A stretch of 64,000 bases of DNA, from assembly GCF_001274785.1 (NCBI RefSeq), contig NZ_LHPI01000019.1:186001-250000 (forward strand), read 5' to 3'. The notes below the pieces were generated by a model, which did not search any database, was not told the DNA's origin, and worked only from the letters and a program-made list of their open reading frames with translations. Both the position numbers and the translations under genes were made by a program. Positions 44,932 through 53,925 of this stretch are shown here, piece by piece (the first letter of the stretch is position 1; the number at the start of each line of letters is the position of its first letter). Source of the DNA: Vibrio hepatarius (GTDB lineage Bacteria; Pseudomonadota; Gammaproteobacteria; Enterobacterales; Vibrionaceae).

Positions 44932-45402
44932 TTAATCAATTGGATAGACTTTTTCAAAGCACTCTAACACCAACTCTGAACTGAGCGTAAACTCAGCTCC
45001 AATTTCTTTGGCGTATTGGGTGAAGAAATCGATATGCGCCTTTCGCCACCATTCATAAGTCCCATCTCCTTCGCCTTCCGATTGAGCAAACTCTTCGCTT
45101 ACCTGGTCAAACGGACAGAAAGACACATCGGTTAATTTCACAATGCAGACGGGTTCTTCTTTCCAGTTGAGAACAACGGTAAGTCGACCAACTTCTGGGA
45201 AAGGTTCGTTCTCAATCTCATAACCCTGTTTAAGGCTACACGACGCCCGTTTTTGACCAATATTGATCAAGCGCGCGCATTCGTTCGCGTTGTATTCATC
45301 AGCACAGAAGTATTCAGCGATGGTTTGAGGAATCGCATCACGTTCTTCAACGCTCAGCGTTTGCAAATATTGGTCGAGAAAAACTTGTTGCTCGGGTGTC
45401 AT
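44932..45402 (-). CDS. ASCH domain protein
   Basis: A 156-residue protein whose C-terminal 110 residues fit the ASCH (YqfB-like) RNA-binding fold: ASCSLKQGYEIENEPFPEVG, TVVLNWKEEPVCIVKLTDV and TYEWWRKAHIDFF. ASCH proteins may bind RNA or nucleotides; the relative YqfB is an amidohydrolase on modified nucleosides. The ATG at 45402 has AAGGA seven bases upstream; the frame extends 34 codons further but would cross the relV terminator. Confidence 0.87.
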   Translation of the reverse strand: MTPEQQVFLDQYLQTLSVEERDAIPQTIAEYFCADEYNANECARLINIGQKRASCSLKQGYEIENEPFPEVGRLTVVLNWKEEPVCIVKLTDVSFCPFDQVSEEFAQSEGEGDGTYEWWRKAHIDFFTQYAKEIGAEFTLSSELVLECFEKVYPID

Positions 45403-45420
45403 ACGGATCCTTGTAAATAC

Positions 45421-45445
45421 GCCTTTCAACAGTGCTGAAAGGCGT
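45421..45445 (-). terminator. hairpin downstream of relV
   Basis: A 9-bp perfect stem CGCCTTTCA / TGAAAGGCG with a seven-base loop between relV and the ASCH gene. The T-run on the minus strand is weak. Confidence 0.65.
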
Positions 45446-45464
45446 TGTCGTTGGTTTATGGCCG

Positions 45465-46238
45465 TTAAGCAGCACTTAGGTTTGTGGTCAAATAAGGCTG
45501 CCAAGCGTGTTGGTAGAGCTCTTTTGACTGGTTGCGCATAGTGCGGATCTGCGCCATTTCGAACTCAGACAGGTCACGGCTTTCTGCTGCAGCTTGTCGT
45601 TCAATCTTTTGAATTTTCTCATAAAGATCGTGTTCAGGGCCACTTTTCACATCTGCAATCGCTTTTAAGTGAATTTGTACTTCCGCTACGAGTTGAGTTT
45701 TTGGCAATTGAACAAGCAGGTTTAGATCGCGATAGCCTGATGCTGCCGGGTTTTTAAAGCGATTTTTCACTTTTACGATGGTTGTTTCGCGGTTAAGGAT
45801 TTCGTACACGGTGGTCAGACTCTCAATGTCATCGGCAACGATGGTCGCGCGCGCCAAGTCAGTGATGCGCTCTACTTGTCCGTCGAGCTCGTGTTCGATT
45901 TTCGCTTTTGCTCGGTCAGAAGACTTCACACCAGCGAAGTAAGCTTCAGTGGAGGTCAGTAGTGCGGCACTTTTACATAGAGTTTCCAGCTCGGCTTGAG
46001 CTTGATGTGCTTTGGAGTAGAGGATATCGAAGTCAGAATATGGCTGGCGTGGAGTGTTGTCGGTAGAGGCAATGCCATACAGACCACTCAAGTTATGTCT
46101 AAACGCTTTAGAACACATTTCGTTCTGATTACCAGAACGATTTTGTTCCCCAGCCGGAGCGGTTGGAATCGCGGCAAACGCCGGTGCTCGGCTGAGCATT
46201 AATAGCATCAGTGCTGTTGTTCGCAGGAATAAGCTCAT
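45465..46238 (-). CDS. relV: RelV-type small (p)ppGpp synthetase
   Basis: A 257-residue protein with a RelA/SpoT synthetase domain (about 100-250). Residues equivalent to those I recall as essential in V. cholerae RelV (K107, D129, R132, E188) are at K105, D127, R130 and E186 here, and the synthetase core ITDLARATIVADDIE and GYRDLNLLV...VAEVQIHL is intact. No hydrolase domain is present. Residues 1-23 (MSLFLRTTALMLLMLSRAPAFAA) read like a Sec signal peptide, which is odd for an alarmone synthetase. It has its own downstream hairpin, is followed by the ASCH gene on the same strand, and its start is divergent from tpm. Confidence 0.9.
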   Translation of the reverse strand: MSLFLRTTALMLLMLSRAPAFAAIPTAPAGEQNRSGNQNEMCSKAFRHNLSGLYGIASTDNTPRQPYSDFDILYSKAHQAQAELETLCKSAALLTSTEAYFAGVKSSDRAKAKIEHELDGQVERITDLARATIVADDIESLTTVYEILNRETTIVKVKNRFKNPAASGYRDLNLLVQLPKTQLVAEVQIHLKAIADVKSGPEHDLYEKIQKIERQAAAESRDLSEFEMAQIRTMRNQSKELYQHAWQPYLTTNLSAA

Positions 46239-46552
46239 TCACTCTCCTTAGATTCGTAGCGGCTTAGAAAAAGGTGTCGAAAAAAGGTTTCAAGCACTAA
46301 GTCCTACGACTCTCTGTTTGATATCTTGGGGCAAAATAGTGAATCCCAATCCAAACAACTCTGACTATTTGCGTTTTTAGAGCTAGCTCTCATTCGTATA
46401 GAGCGGCAAAAAAGCAAACGTTCAATTTTGAGTACGTGTTTGAGTATAAAGAACTAATCTGAACCAAGTATGAACAGTCAGTTAATGTGGGGATACCACT
46501 GCTGGCGGCTTTCGTATAGTCTATGGCTATTAAAGTCAGACCCGAGATAACA
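46239..46552. other. intergenic region between relV and tpm
   Basis: About 314 AT-rich bases holding the divergent promoters of relV and tpm. I see no ORF, hairpin terminator or known operator. Confidence 0.5.
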
Positions 46553-47200
46553 ATGAGAGATCCAGAATTTTGGCACGGAAAGTGGGCGAGTAATCAGATC
46601 GGTTTTCATCTTGATGATGTGAATCCACTACTGATCAAATATTGGCAACACACCAACCCAAGTTATGAAGATAAAGTCTTGGTGCCGTTGTGTGGTAAGT
46701 CAGAAGACTTGGTTTGGTTGGCGACTAAACACGAGGATGTACAAGGTGTTGAGCTAAGTAAAATTGCAGTTCGAGCGTTTTTTGCTGAGCACTTTTACAC
46801 ACCGATGGTGACGTCAATCAGTGGCATGCACGAACTGTATCAGTTCGACGAGTTATCGATTTACACTGGTGATTTCTTTACTGCGCCAGTTCAGAACGCG
46901 GATATCATTTATGACCGTGCAGCGCTGGTTGCTTTGCCACAAGAGATGCGTGAAGAATACGCTCAGCGCGTGAAATCATTACTCAATCCAGGCGGCCGTA
47001 TCTTATTGGTGACTTTGGACTATGTTCAGGAAGAAATGTCAGGACCTCCGTTCTCGGTTTCTGAGCAGGAAGTACGTCGATTGTTTGCAGAGTTCAAGAT
47101 AACCAAACTCAATCGTGATGACGCGGATGAAGACCATCCTAAAATCGCCAAGAAAGGGCTGTCGCGCTTTGCTGAAGAAGTCTATTTGTTGGAAGCTTAA
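46553..47200 (+). CDS. tpm: thiopurine S-methyltransferase
   Basis: A 215-residue SAM-dependent methyltransferase. The N-terminus RDPEFWHGKWASNQIGFHLDDVNPLL and the SAM site VLVPLCGKSEDLVWLA are hallmarks of the TPMT family, with YDRAALVALPQEMR in the middle. In bacteria it methylates thiopurines and can detoxify selenite or tellurite. The ATG at 46553 fits the family N-terminus; an in-frame start ten codons upstream does not. Confidence 0.93.
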   Translation: MRDPEFWHGKWASNQIGFHLDDVNPLLIKYWQHTNPSYEDKVLVPLCGKSEDLVWLATKHEDVQGVELSKIAVRAFFAEHFYTPMVTSISGMHELYQFDELSIYTGDFFTAPVQNADIIYDRAALVALPQEMREEYAQRVKSLLNPGGRILLVTLDYVQEEMSGPPFSVSEQEVRRLFAEFKITKLNRDDADEDHPKIAKKGLSRFAEEVYLLEA

Positions 47201-47227
47201 ACGACATAAACAAATCGCTTAAAACGT

Positions 47228-47256
47228 AAAAAGGCTTGGAATATCCAAGCCTTTTT
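47228..47256. terminator. bidirectional rho-independent terminator
   Basis: A 13-bp stem AAAAAGGCTTGGA / TCCAAGCCTTTTT with an ATA loop between the convergent tpm and purT genes. Confidence 0.93.
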
Positions 47257-47274
47257 CTTTTCGGTTGTTTATCG

Positions 47275-48450
47275 TTAGTAGATAACTTTAACCTTGTTTG
47301 CGTTGCTGACCGCGTCTTCAATGGCTTGTTCAATGGTGTCACGGCGTGTAATGGCGACGCCAAGACGGCGGCGGCCATCGATATCTGGTTTGCCAAACAG
47401 ACGCAACTGAGTCTGAGGTTGAGCCAGAGCCAATTCCATGCCTTCGAAGCGAATGTCTTGAGAAGTGCCTTGACCAAGGATAACCGCAGAAGCGCACGGA
47501 CCGTATTGAGTAATGGCTGAGATTGGTAAGCCAGTGAATGCACGAACGTGTAGAGCGAACTCTGAACTGTCTTGAGACATTAGGGTGACCAAACCAGTAT
47601 CGTGTGGGCGAGGGGAGACTTCGTTAAAGATAACTGTATCGCCTTTTACAAACAGCTCGACACCAAAGAGGCCGTAACCGCCGAGTGCGTTAACCACTTT
47701 GCCTGCTGCGTCTTGCGCTGCTTGCAGAGCCGCGTCTGACATCACTTGTGGCTGCCAAGACTCGCGGTAGTCGCCGTCTTCCTGACGGTGGCCAATCGGC
47801 GCGCAGAAGTGAACGCCATCAACCGCACGCACAGTCAAAAGGGTAATTTCGTAATCAAAATCGATAAAGCCTTCGACAATCACACGGCCTGCGCCAGTAC
47901 GACCACCTTCTTGAGCATAGCTCCACGCTTTATCTACATCATCAGCACTTTTGATCACGCTCTGACCTTTGCCTGATGAACTCATCACTGGCTTACAAAC
48001 ACAAGGAATGCCAACCGCTTCAATCGCAGCGGTAAATTCTTCATAGCTGTCAGCAAAACGATATGGTGAAGTAGTCAGTTGTAACTCTTCCGCGGCTAAA
48101 CGACGAATGCCTTCACGGTTCATTGTCAGTTTGGTGGCTTTTGCTGTTGGTACAACGTTTAAGCCTTGGCTTTCTAGCTCAACGAGCTTGTCGGTCGCGA
48201 TAGCTTCAATTTCTGGTACGACGTAATCAGGCTGCTCTTTTTCAATAATGGCCTGCAAAGCATCACCGTCCAACATATCGAGAGTGTAGCTGCGGTGAGC
48301 AACCTGCATTGCTGGAGCCGATTCATAACGGTCGCACGCGATCACTTCCAATCCAAGACGCTGACATTCAATCGCCACTTCTTTACCTAGTTCACCAGAA
48401 CCTAATAGAAGTACGCGAGTAGCATTTTTACGAGTAGCCGTACCAAACAT
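47275..48450 (-). CDS. purT: formate-dependent GAR transformylase
   Basis: A 391-residue ATP-grasp enzyme that formylates glycinamide ribonucleotide with formate and ATP, an alternative to PurN in purine synthesis. The N-terminal RVLLLGSGELGKEVAIECQR, the ATP-grasp core CKPVMSSSGKGQSVIKSADD, and FNEVSPRPHDTGLVTLMSQD are diagnostic. A PurR-type palindrome lies upstream. Length is normal. Confidence 0.95.
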   Translation of the reverse strand: MFGTATRKNATRVLLLGSGELGKEVAIECQRLGLEVIACDRYESAPAMQVAHRSYTLDMLDGDALQAIIEKEQPDYVVPEIEAIATDKLVELESQGLNVVPTAKATKLTMNREGIRRLAAEELQLTTSPYRFADSYEEFTAAIEAVGIPCVCKPVMSSSGKGQSVIKSADDVDKAWSYAQEGGRTGAGRVIVEGFIDFDYEITLLTVRAVDGVHFCAPIGHRQEDGDYRESWQPQVMSDAALQAAQDAAGKVVNALGGYGLFGVELFVKGDTVIFNEVSPRPHDTGLVTLMSQDSSEFALHVRAFTGLPISAITQYGPCASAVILGQGTSQDIRFEGMELALAQPQTQLRLFGKPDIDGRRRLGVAITRRDTIEQAIEDAVSNANKVKVIY

Positions 48451-48514
48451 AATTAACCTTTCTAACAGAGCGGATTTGAATTAATGCGACGGATCATACT
48501 GATTAATATTCAAA

Positions 48515-48530
48515 AAGCAAACGTTTGCGC
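48515..48530. promoter_or_regulatory. PurR operator upstream of purT
   Basis: AAGCAAACGTTTGCGC contains the palindrome GCAAACGTTTGC, matching the PurR box ACGCAAACGTTTGCGT at 14 of 16 positions. It is 65 bases before the purT start. Confidence 0.85.
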
Positions 48531-48577
48531 AAGCTTGTTTAGTGAGTAGTACACATCGTGATTGGTAATTTTTGCAA

Positions 48578-48593
48578 TATGATGAAGATCACA
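48578..48593. promoter_or_regulatory. putative CRP site upstream of the HD-GYP gene
   Basis: TATGA-TGAAGA-TCACA matches the CRP consensus TGTGA-N6-TCACA at nine of ten positions. Its right arm runs into an inverted repeat CACACTTT-TG-AAAGTGTG at 48590-48607. It lies 212 bases before the HD-GYP start and 128 before purT, so either gene could be the target. Confidence 0.45.
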
Positions 48594-48804
48594 CTTTTGA
48601 AAGTGTGTTAGTATTATTACTCTAAATTTTTATGCAACTTTATGTTCATTCTCAAAAATATTCATGGGGTCAATGCAAGATTTTTAAACTATATTTAACG
48701 GGTCGCCATGGATCGCGGTGATACCCGATGTTCATTCCTCACTCAATTGGGGTGAGGGTTTAATAGATAAAGTGACATTGATTGCCACAATAGAAATTGA
48801 ATAG

Positions 48805-50007
48805 ATGCATTACGATCCTAAAAACTCAATAAAAATACCTTTAGACACTTTAAGCATTGGTATGTTTGTTACCGCGATTGAAGACAATAAGCGGGTAAAC
48901 CTGTCGAATGCAGGGCGGGTGTCTTCTCAACGTGCGATTGACGAGCTGAAAAAGAACAGCATCAAATACGCTTGGGTTGACCAAAGCCTGTCAGTAAAAG
49001 GTTGTGTGTTTAAGCCAGTAAAGTTGACCGAGGATGATCCCGAAGAGACATCACCGATTAAGTTTAAACGCGTACATAAAAGTCGTTTTTCTCACCAGAA
49101 GCGTGCTTCACGAATCATTCGAGAGGCGAAAACGCTCGCGCATAGAATTCTCAACCAAACATTTGCTGGCAATTCGGTTCACGTCGATGAGTTAGAGCGT
49201 TGGGCGGATGATTTGATTGAGCAAGTCTTAGTTGATTCAGACGCACTTCATTGTGTTTCGGCACTACGAAACAAAGACGAATATTTGCTTGAGCATTCAG
49301 TGAATGTTGCAACCCTGCTTGTATCTTTTGGTAAGCATTTAGGACTTTCCAAAGAGGAACTAAAACAAGTGGCAATTGGCGGCATTATCCACGATATCGG
49401 CAAAATCAAAGTGGATGATAAGATCCTCCACAAGCCAGGGCGTTTGACACCAGAAGAATTTGAGCACATGAAAGGCCACCAAACACACGCCCAACAGATG
49501 ATTGGTTCGGTGGTTGGTGTTAGTGATATCAGCCGCGATGTCTGTTTAATGCACCATGAGAAGCTCGATGGACAAGGTTATCCCGAGGGTTTGAGTGGCG
49601 ATCAAATTTCAATTTACGGTCGTATGAGCTCGATTGTTGATATTTATGACGCGTTGACCGCAGACCGCTGCTATAAACGCGGTATGAGCTCGGCTGAAGC
49701 GTTTAAGATTTTGCTTAGTCTGACACCGTTTCAGTTGGATAAGAAAATGGTCTATAAGTTCATCAATTGCGTCGGTATCTACCCAGTCGGGGCGTTGGTT
49801 GAATTGAGTGACGGGAAAGTAGGGATTGTCTGGACGTCAAACAGCGGTAATCCTCTTAAGCCAGAAGTAAAATGCTTCTACTCGCGTAAATACCATCGTT
49901 TTATCGATGTCTGTTTCGTCGATCTCAAACACAGTCAGCTCAATATAGAAAAGGCGATTGCCCCGAGCCAGTTGGAAGTCGACCCAAGTCCGTTTTATGA
50001 CATATAA
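48805..50007 (+). CDS. HD-GYP cyclic di-GMP phosphodiesterase with DUF3391
   Basis: A 400-residue protein. An N-terminal DUF3391 region (MHYDPKNSIKIPLDTLSIGMFVT...) precedes an HD-GYP domain. The metal HD is at about 196-197 (GGIIHDIGKIKVDDKIL), with HHEKLDGQGYPEGLSGDQI holding the GYP motif (here GYP in GQGYPEG), and the family DIYDALTADRCYKRGM. The enzyme should hydrolyse cyclic di-GMP to GMP, opposing the cyclase at 1287. No signal peptide or membrane helix is seen, so it is cytoplasmic. Confidence 0.92.
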   Translation: MHYDPKNSIKIPLDTLSIGMFVTAIEDNKRVNLSNAGRVSSQRAIDELKKNSIKYAWVDQSLSVKGCVFKPVKLTEDDPEETSPIKFKRVHKSRFSHQKRASRIIREAKTLAHRILNQTFAGNSVHVDELERWADDLIEQVLVDSDALHCVSALRNKDEYLLEHSVNVATLLVSFGKHLGLSKEELKQVAIGGIIHDIGKIKVDDKILHKPGRLTPEEFEHMKGHQTHAQQMIGSVVGVSDISRDVCLMHHEKLDGQGYPEGLSGDQISIYGRMSSIVDIYDALTADRCYKRGMSSAEAFKILLSLTPFQLDKKMVYKFINCVGIYPVGALVELSDGKVGIVWTSNSGNPLKPEVKCFYSRKYHRFIDVCFVDLKHSQLNIEKAIAPSQLEVDPSPFYDI

Positions 50008-50009
50008 AA

Positions 50010-50030
50010 AAGGCGCTCATTGAGCGCCTT
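50010..50030. terminator. bidirectional rho-independent terminator
   Basis: A 9-10-bp stem AAGGCGCTCA / TGAGCGCCTT flanked by A and T tracts, between the convergent HD-GYP and cdd genes. Confidence 0.88.
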
Positions 50031-50038
50031 AATCAATT

Positions 50039-50926
50039 TTATACTGCGAGGTATGAAACCTGAATGTCTGGGTTGACAGCCTCTAGTGTCGCTTGTGTAT
50101 CGGCTAAATGGCTAATGCTGCCATCGGCCATTTCAGCTAACGCAACAGAGTCAATTTGCTCTAAAGACTGACCGTCTAGCAACATTTGAATCATCGCGAC
50201 TTGTAGCGGTGGTAGGCTTGGGTTAAATGCCGCATTCTCTGCGTAAGCACCCAAGTATACTTTGTCGTTTTTCGCTTTGATTGCGACACCGCTTAGGTTA
50301 TGCGTATATGGCGCGTGGCTCTTGTTAAGACCTTTGAGCGCTTCAAGGACTAATTCGTCGGATTCTTCGGTTGTTTTGCCGTGATCAACTGCCGTCATCA
50401 AGCCTGATTCAATACCTAAGTCAGCAGGGCCGAATGACTCTGGCAAGTATTCTTGCAGTGTCATTTCGTCACGTTGTGGAAGTTGAACCACCAGTTCATT
50501 TGCCGTCGTCAGTTCGTTCATAAACTGGCGACAGTGACCACAAGGACTGAAGTTAATCGTGATGTCCGAGATGCCTTGTTCGCCTTTCATCCAAGCATGG
50601 CTAATCGCTGATTGCTCTGCGTGAACAGTCTGTCCTAGCTGAGCACCTAAGATTTCGACATTAGCACCAAAATAAAGACGACCAGATAAGCCACGCACGA
50701 TGGCACCTACGTAAAAATTAGAGATAGGTGCGTAAGAATAGGCAGCAGCAAACGGCAGTAATGCAACGCGCAGTTCGTCATCCTGCAGACCAGAGATCGT
50801 AAGTAGTTGTTGGAACTGCTTAGCAGAAATAGTCGCGTCAAAATCATCAGCGAGCAGAATCGGAGACAGGTACTCTGCTACCTTGCTTGGCGCTTCTGAT
50901 AGCGCTTGTTCAATGCGGCTTCTCAT
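50039..50926 (-). CDS. cdd: cytidine deaminase
   Basis: A 295-residue homodimeric (E. coli-type, two-domain) enzyme that deaminates cytidine and deoxycytidine. The zinc site is HAEQSAISHAWMKGEQG (His and catalytic Glu) with NFSPCGHCRQFMNELT (two Cys). The C-terminal half is a degenerate repeat. The ATG at 50926 (MRSRIEQALSEAPSKV) has AAGGA eight bases upstream. A perfect CRP site lies upstream, as in enterobacterial cdd. Confidence 0.95.
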   Translation of the reverse strand: MRSRIEQALSEAPSKVAEYLSPILLADDFDATISAKQFQQLLTISGLQDDELRVALLPFAAAYSYAPISNFYVGAIVRGLSGRLYFGANVEILGAQLGQTVHAEQSAISHAWMKGEQGISDITINFSPCGHCRQFMNELTTANELVVQLPQRDEMTLQEYLPESFGPADLGIESGLMTAVDHGKTTEESDELVLEALKGLNKSHAPYTHNLSGVAIKAKNDKVYLGAYAENAAFNPSLPPLQVAMIQMLLDGQSLEQIDSVALAEMADGSISHLADTQATLEAVNPDIQVSYLAV

Positions 50927-51034
50927 GTTGAATCCTTGTGTAAACATGTGGTGATATCGAAGACAAGCAGTGCATTACAGCGTGAACCCACTTCGATACT
51001 GGCATTTCATTTTATGGAAAGCAGTAAATAAATC

Positions 51035-51050
51035 TGTGAATACAATCACA
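51035..51050. promoter_or_regulatory. CRP site upstream of cdd
   Basis: TGTGA-ATACAA-TCACA is a perfect match to both CRP half-sites, 109 bases before the cdd start. cdd is a known CRP/CytR target in E. coli. Confidence 0.85.
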
Positions 51051-51176
51051 TTAAATAATGCAATGAAACTTTGTGTTTCATAGTTAGAGTGATGTCACAC
51101 ATGATAACGATTGCAGTCCAAAATTAAGTGAACTACGCCGAATAAATATCCCGATACTCGGCGTAGCAGATTATTG

Positions 51177-51854
51177 TTATGCCGCTAGCCAGACTGCAAA
51201 GGCAAAAAATGATGGAGCGAGTATTGAGGTGATCACGCCGCATAGCACGAGTGCTAACGAACTGAACGCAGCATCTTGCCCGTCTCTTTCTGCGCAAGCC
51301 GCAGTACCCAGTGCGTGAGACACTGTGCCCATGGTTAATCCTTTCGCAATAGGGTGGGTAATGTTGAGCAGGTTGTAAATTGGGTAAGCGACGATTGCCC
51401 CAAATAGACCAACTAACAGGACTAAAATTGCCGCGATTGCAGGTTCACCACCTAAGTGGCTCGATACTTCCATCGCGATAGGCGTTGTCACTGATTTACC
51501 TAGTAGACTAGCGATGAGCGTAATATCAGCTTGCATGTATACAGCGATAACGCTGGTGGTCAGCATTGACATCGCGCTGCCAACACCACACGCGAGCGCG
51601 ATAATGCGCCAGTTGGCTCGAATCTGTGGCAGTTGTTCGTAGAGTGGAAACGCTAAGGCAACAACAGCCGGTTGTAGCAGATAGTTAAGCCACCCATTCG
51701 CTTCGTAATAGGTTTCAAACGGTACTTTGAAGTAAGTGAGAGTTGGGATTAGCACCACAAGACTGATGATGAGTGGGTTCATCAACGGTGTGTTGCATTT
51801 TTTGCAGATCCAGCGTGCTGCGAGGAAGACGATTATAGTAACTAATAACCACAT
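51177..51854 (-). CDS. lrgB: LrgB/CidB family membrane protein
   Basis: A 225-residue protein with about seven hydrophobic segments and the LrgB signature (SLLGKSVTTPIAMEVSSHLGG, then KGLTMGTVSHALGTAACAE). LrgAB-type pairs are linked to murein hydrolase control; the related PftAB takes up pyruvate. Its start touches the lrgA stop (shared A), so the two are translated together. Confidence 0.92.
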   Translation of the reverse strand: MWLLVTIIVFLAARWICKKCNTPLMNPLIISLVVLIPTLTYFKVPFETYYEANGWLNYLLQPAVVALAFPLYEQLPQIRANWRIIALACGVGSAMSMLTTSVIAVYMQADITLIASLLGKSVTTPIAMEVSSHLGGEPAIAAILVLLVGLFGAIVAYPIYNLLNITHPIAKGLTMGTVSHALGTAACAERDGQDAAFSSLALVLCGVITSILAPSFFAFAVWLAA

Positions 51855-52219
51855 TACTTGTTTCCTCCCTTAAGTACGCGATCTAAGAACAATCCGAGTA
51901 CCACCAACACAATCGCGGTACCGCCAATGGCACTCGCGAGAATCGGCACTGCGTTAGCAAACAACAAGTCAAAATGGTCCATGAGGCCGACACTGATCGG
52001 CACAAACAATAGCACCATGTAACGGATAAGCAGCGTGGCACCACTGCGAACCCATTCAACCGGTACCAATCCACTCGCCATAAGGCCGAATAGAATAAGC
52101 ATGCCAATGATGCTGCCCGGGATAGAAATGTCTAAGAGGTGTTGAAGATTAATGCCTGCCATTAGGCACAAGAAGATCAGCCCCAAAGATACGACGTATT
52201 TAAGCAAATTTTTAGCCAT
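51854..52219 (-). CDS. lrgA: LrgA/CidA family membrane protein
   Basis: A 121-residue protein with four hydrophobic segments and the core ISIPGSIIGMLILFGLMASG, as in CidA/LrgA (holin-like) proteins. The ATG at 52219 (MAKNLLKYVV) matches the family N-terminus, but no strong ribosome binding site is seen there. In-frame starts at 52258 (ATG) and 52279 (TTG) are possible. Forms a pair with lrgB. Confidence 0.88.
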   Translation of the reverse strand: MAKNLLKYVVSLGLIFLCLMAGINLQHLLDISIPGSIIGMLILFGLMASGLVPVEWVRSGATLLIRYMVLLFVPISVGLMDHFDLLFANAVPILASAIGGTAIVLVVLGLFLDRVLKGGNK

Positions 52220-52358
52220 ATGAAGTTGTCGTCCAAGTATATAAACTGCTCGTTGCATTTTCACAACGTAAGATTCCAATCGGAGTTGGAGTTCAAAACC
52301 TCACCAGCTGTTTTAGTTTAATAATCGGTGAGGAGTAGGGTGCAGGCGTTTTGACTAC

Positions 52359-53783
52359 TTAAGATACTAGCTTTTGAACGTATTGGTATACGGATTTTAA
52401 AATAGCCATCTTCTTTTCATCACTTCCATGTTCGTGAACTAAGTTTTCCAAATTGAGCATATACTCTTCAATACGACTTTCGAAGTACTCTCGGCAGTGC
52501 ATTGCCCAGCGTTGTTGCTCAGTTTCGTCCAAAGTCCATGGAAAGTTTCGGGCACGGTAGCGGAATAGCAGTGGAGCGATTCGTTGGTCATTAAACGAAA
52601 TGTCCAGTGCGGCTAGATTGTTTGGGTCAGTTTCACGGATGATATCCATCGACGCTTTGTCTGCTGGAGAGAAAAAACCGTCATAGAGTTGAGTGTCAAC
52701 GTCATTGCTGCCTTCGTACTCGCGCTCGATGCTGTATAAGCCCAACAGCTTTTCACGAACTTCTGGATTCTGGCGCAAGGTTGCCAAATTCTTTAAGCAT
52801 TGCTCGCGGTTGATACCAATGTTTTCTGCGTTTTCAGCGGTTAGCGTTTTAGCCGGAGCGAGAATAGGGCACTTATTCAAATGAACCAGTTTAACTGGGA
52901 CTGGAAGCTCACCTTCTGCCAACTCACTATGTTTGGTGTACAGACGCTCATGTAATTGCTCGGTAGTTAAATCGAGTAATGGCTGAGGGTCTTTCGCCAA
53001 ATCCACCGTGATGACTGCGTTTTTATTGGTCGGGTGCCAAGCCACGGGCACAATCCAGCTGGTGTAGTTGCATTCACGACCTAACATGCCCGATACGTGC
53101 ATCAACGGCGTCATATTGACGATGTCGATAAGCTCATTCAACTTACGTTTATGGCGCATATTGAGGAAATAGTCGAACAGTTTTGGCTGTGCCGCTTTAA
53201 GCTTTTTCGCCATCTCAATAGTGGCAATAACGTCCGCCATTGCGTCGTGCGCATTCGCGTGTTCAATACCGTTGGCAACCGACAAGTGTTCGAGCTTAAA
53301 GCTGATAAAACCTTCTTCGTTCTCTGGCCAGTTGATCCCTTCAGGGCGCAGGGCATGACATGCACGCATAACATCCAGTAGATCCCAGCGAGAGTTGCCG
53401 TTTTGCCAGCTCCACGCGTACGGGTCAAAGAAGTTGCGGTAACAGGTGTAGCGAGTGACTTCGTCATCAAAGCGAATGCTGTTGTAGCCAAGGCTAGTGG
53501 TGTTTGGTGTTGCCAGTTGCTCATGGATTTTGGCAATGAACTCTGGCTCAGAGAGACCTTTCGTTTGCGCAGTTTGTGGTGTGATGCCAGTAATCAGCGC
53601 CGCTTCTGGCGACGGTAGATAATCAGTAGGTGGTTGGCAGTAGATGACAAGAGGCTCACCGATAATATTAAAGTCCTGATCGGTGCGAACGCCTGCAAAC
53701 TGACACGGACGGTCTTTAGCAGGGCTAGTTCCCCACGTTTCGTAATCAAAAAAGAAAAACGTAGGTTGGTGCTCTTGTTGCAT
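52359..53783 (-). CDS. sbcB: exodeoxyribonuclease I
   Basis: A 474-residue 3'-5' single-strand exonuclease of the DEDD family. The first metal-ligand motif is FFFFDYETWGTSPAKDRPCQ, with NAHDAMADVIATIEMAKKL as the third exo motif; the SH3-like and helical domains follow. It acts in mismatch repair and recombination. Length and layout are normal. Confidence 0.96.
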   Translation of the reverse strand: MQQEHQPTFFFFDYETWGTSPAKDRPCQFAGVRTDQDFNIIGEPLVIYCQPPTDYLPSPEAALITGITPQTAQTKGLSEPEFIAKIHEQLATPNTTSLGYNSIRFDDEVTRYTCYRNFFDPYAWSWQNGNSRWDLLDVMRACHALRPEGINWPENEEGFISFKLEHLSVANGIEHANAHDAMADVIATIEMAKKLKAAQPKLFDYFLNMRHKRKLNELIDIVNMTPLMHVSGMLGRECNYTSWIVPVAWHPTNKNAVITVDLAKDPQPLLDLTTEQLHERLYTKHSELAEGELPVPVKLVHLNKCPILAPAKTLTAENAENIGINREQCLKNLATLRQNPEVREKLLGLYSIEREYEGSNDVDTQLYDGFFSPADKASMDIIRETDPNNLAALDISFNDQRIAPLLFRYRARNFPWTLDETEQQRWAMHCREYFESRIEEYMLNLENLVHEHGSDEKKMAILKSVYQYVQKLVS

Positions 53784-53881
53784 GCTCTATTACCAAGTAT
53801 TTGAAATTCACTTAGGTATTAGAACACTGCCGCTTCATCAAGGCAATCGGCAAGGGATATTCTTGGCCTGAGTGCTAAAAA

Positions 53882-53906
53882 AATGGCCGACATGATGTCG
53901 GCCATT
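53882..53906 (-). terminator. rho-independent terminator of tcyP
   Basis: A 12-bp stem AATGGCCGACAT / ATGTCGGCCATT followed on the minus strand by TTTTTTT, 20 bases past the tcyP stop. Confidence 0.9.
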
Positions 53907-53925
53907 GAGGAAGGAACTATTCTGT

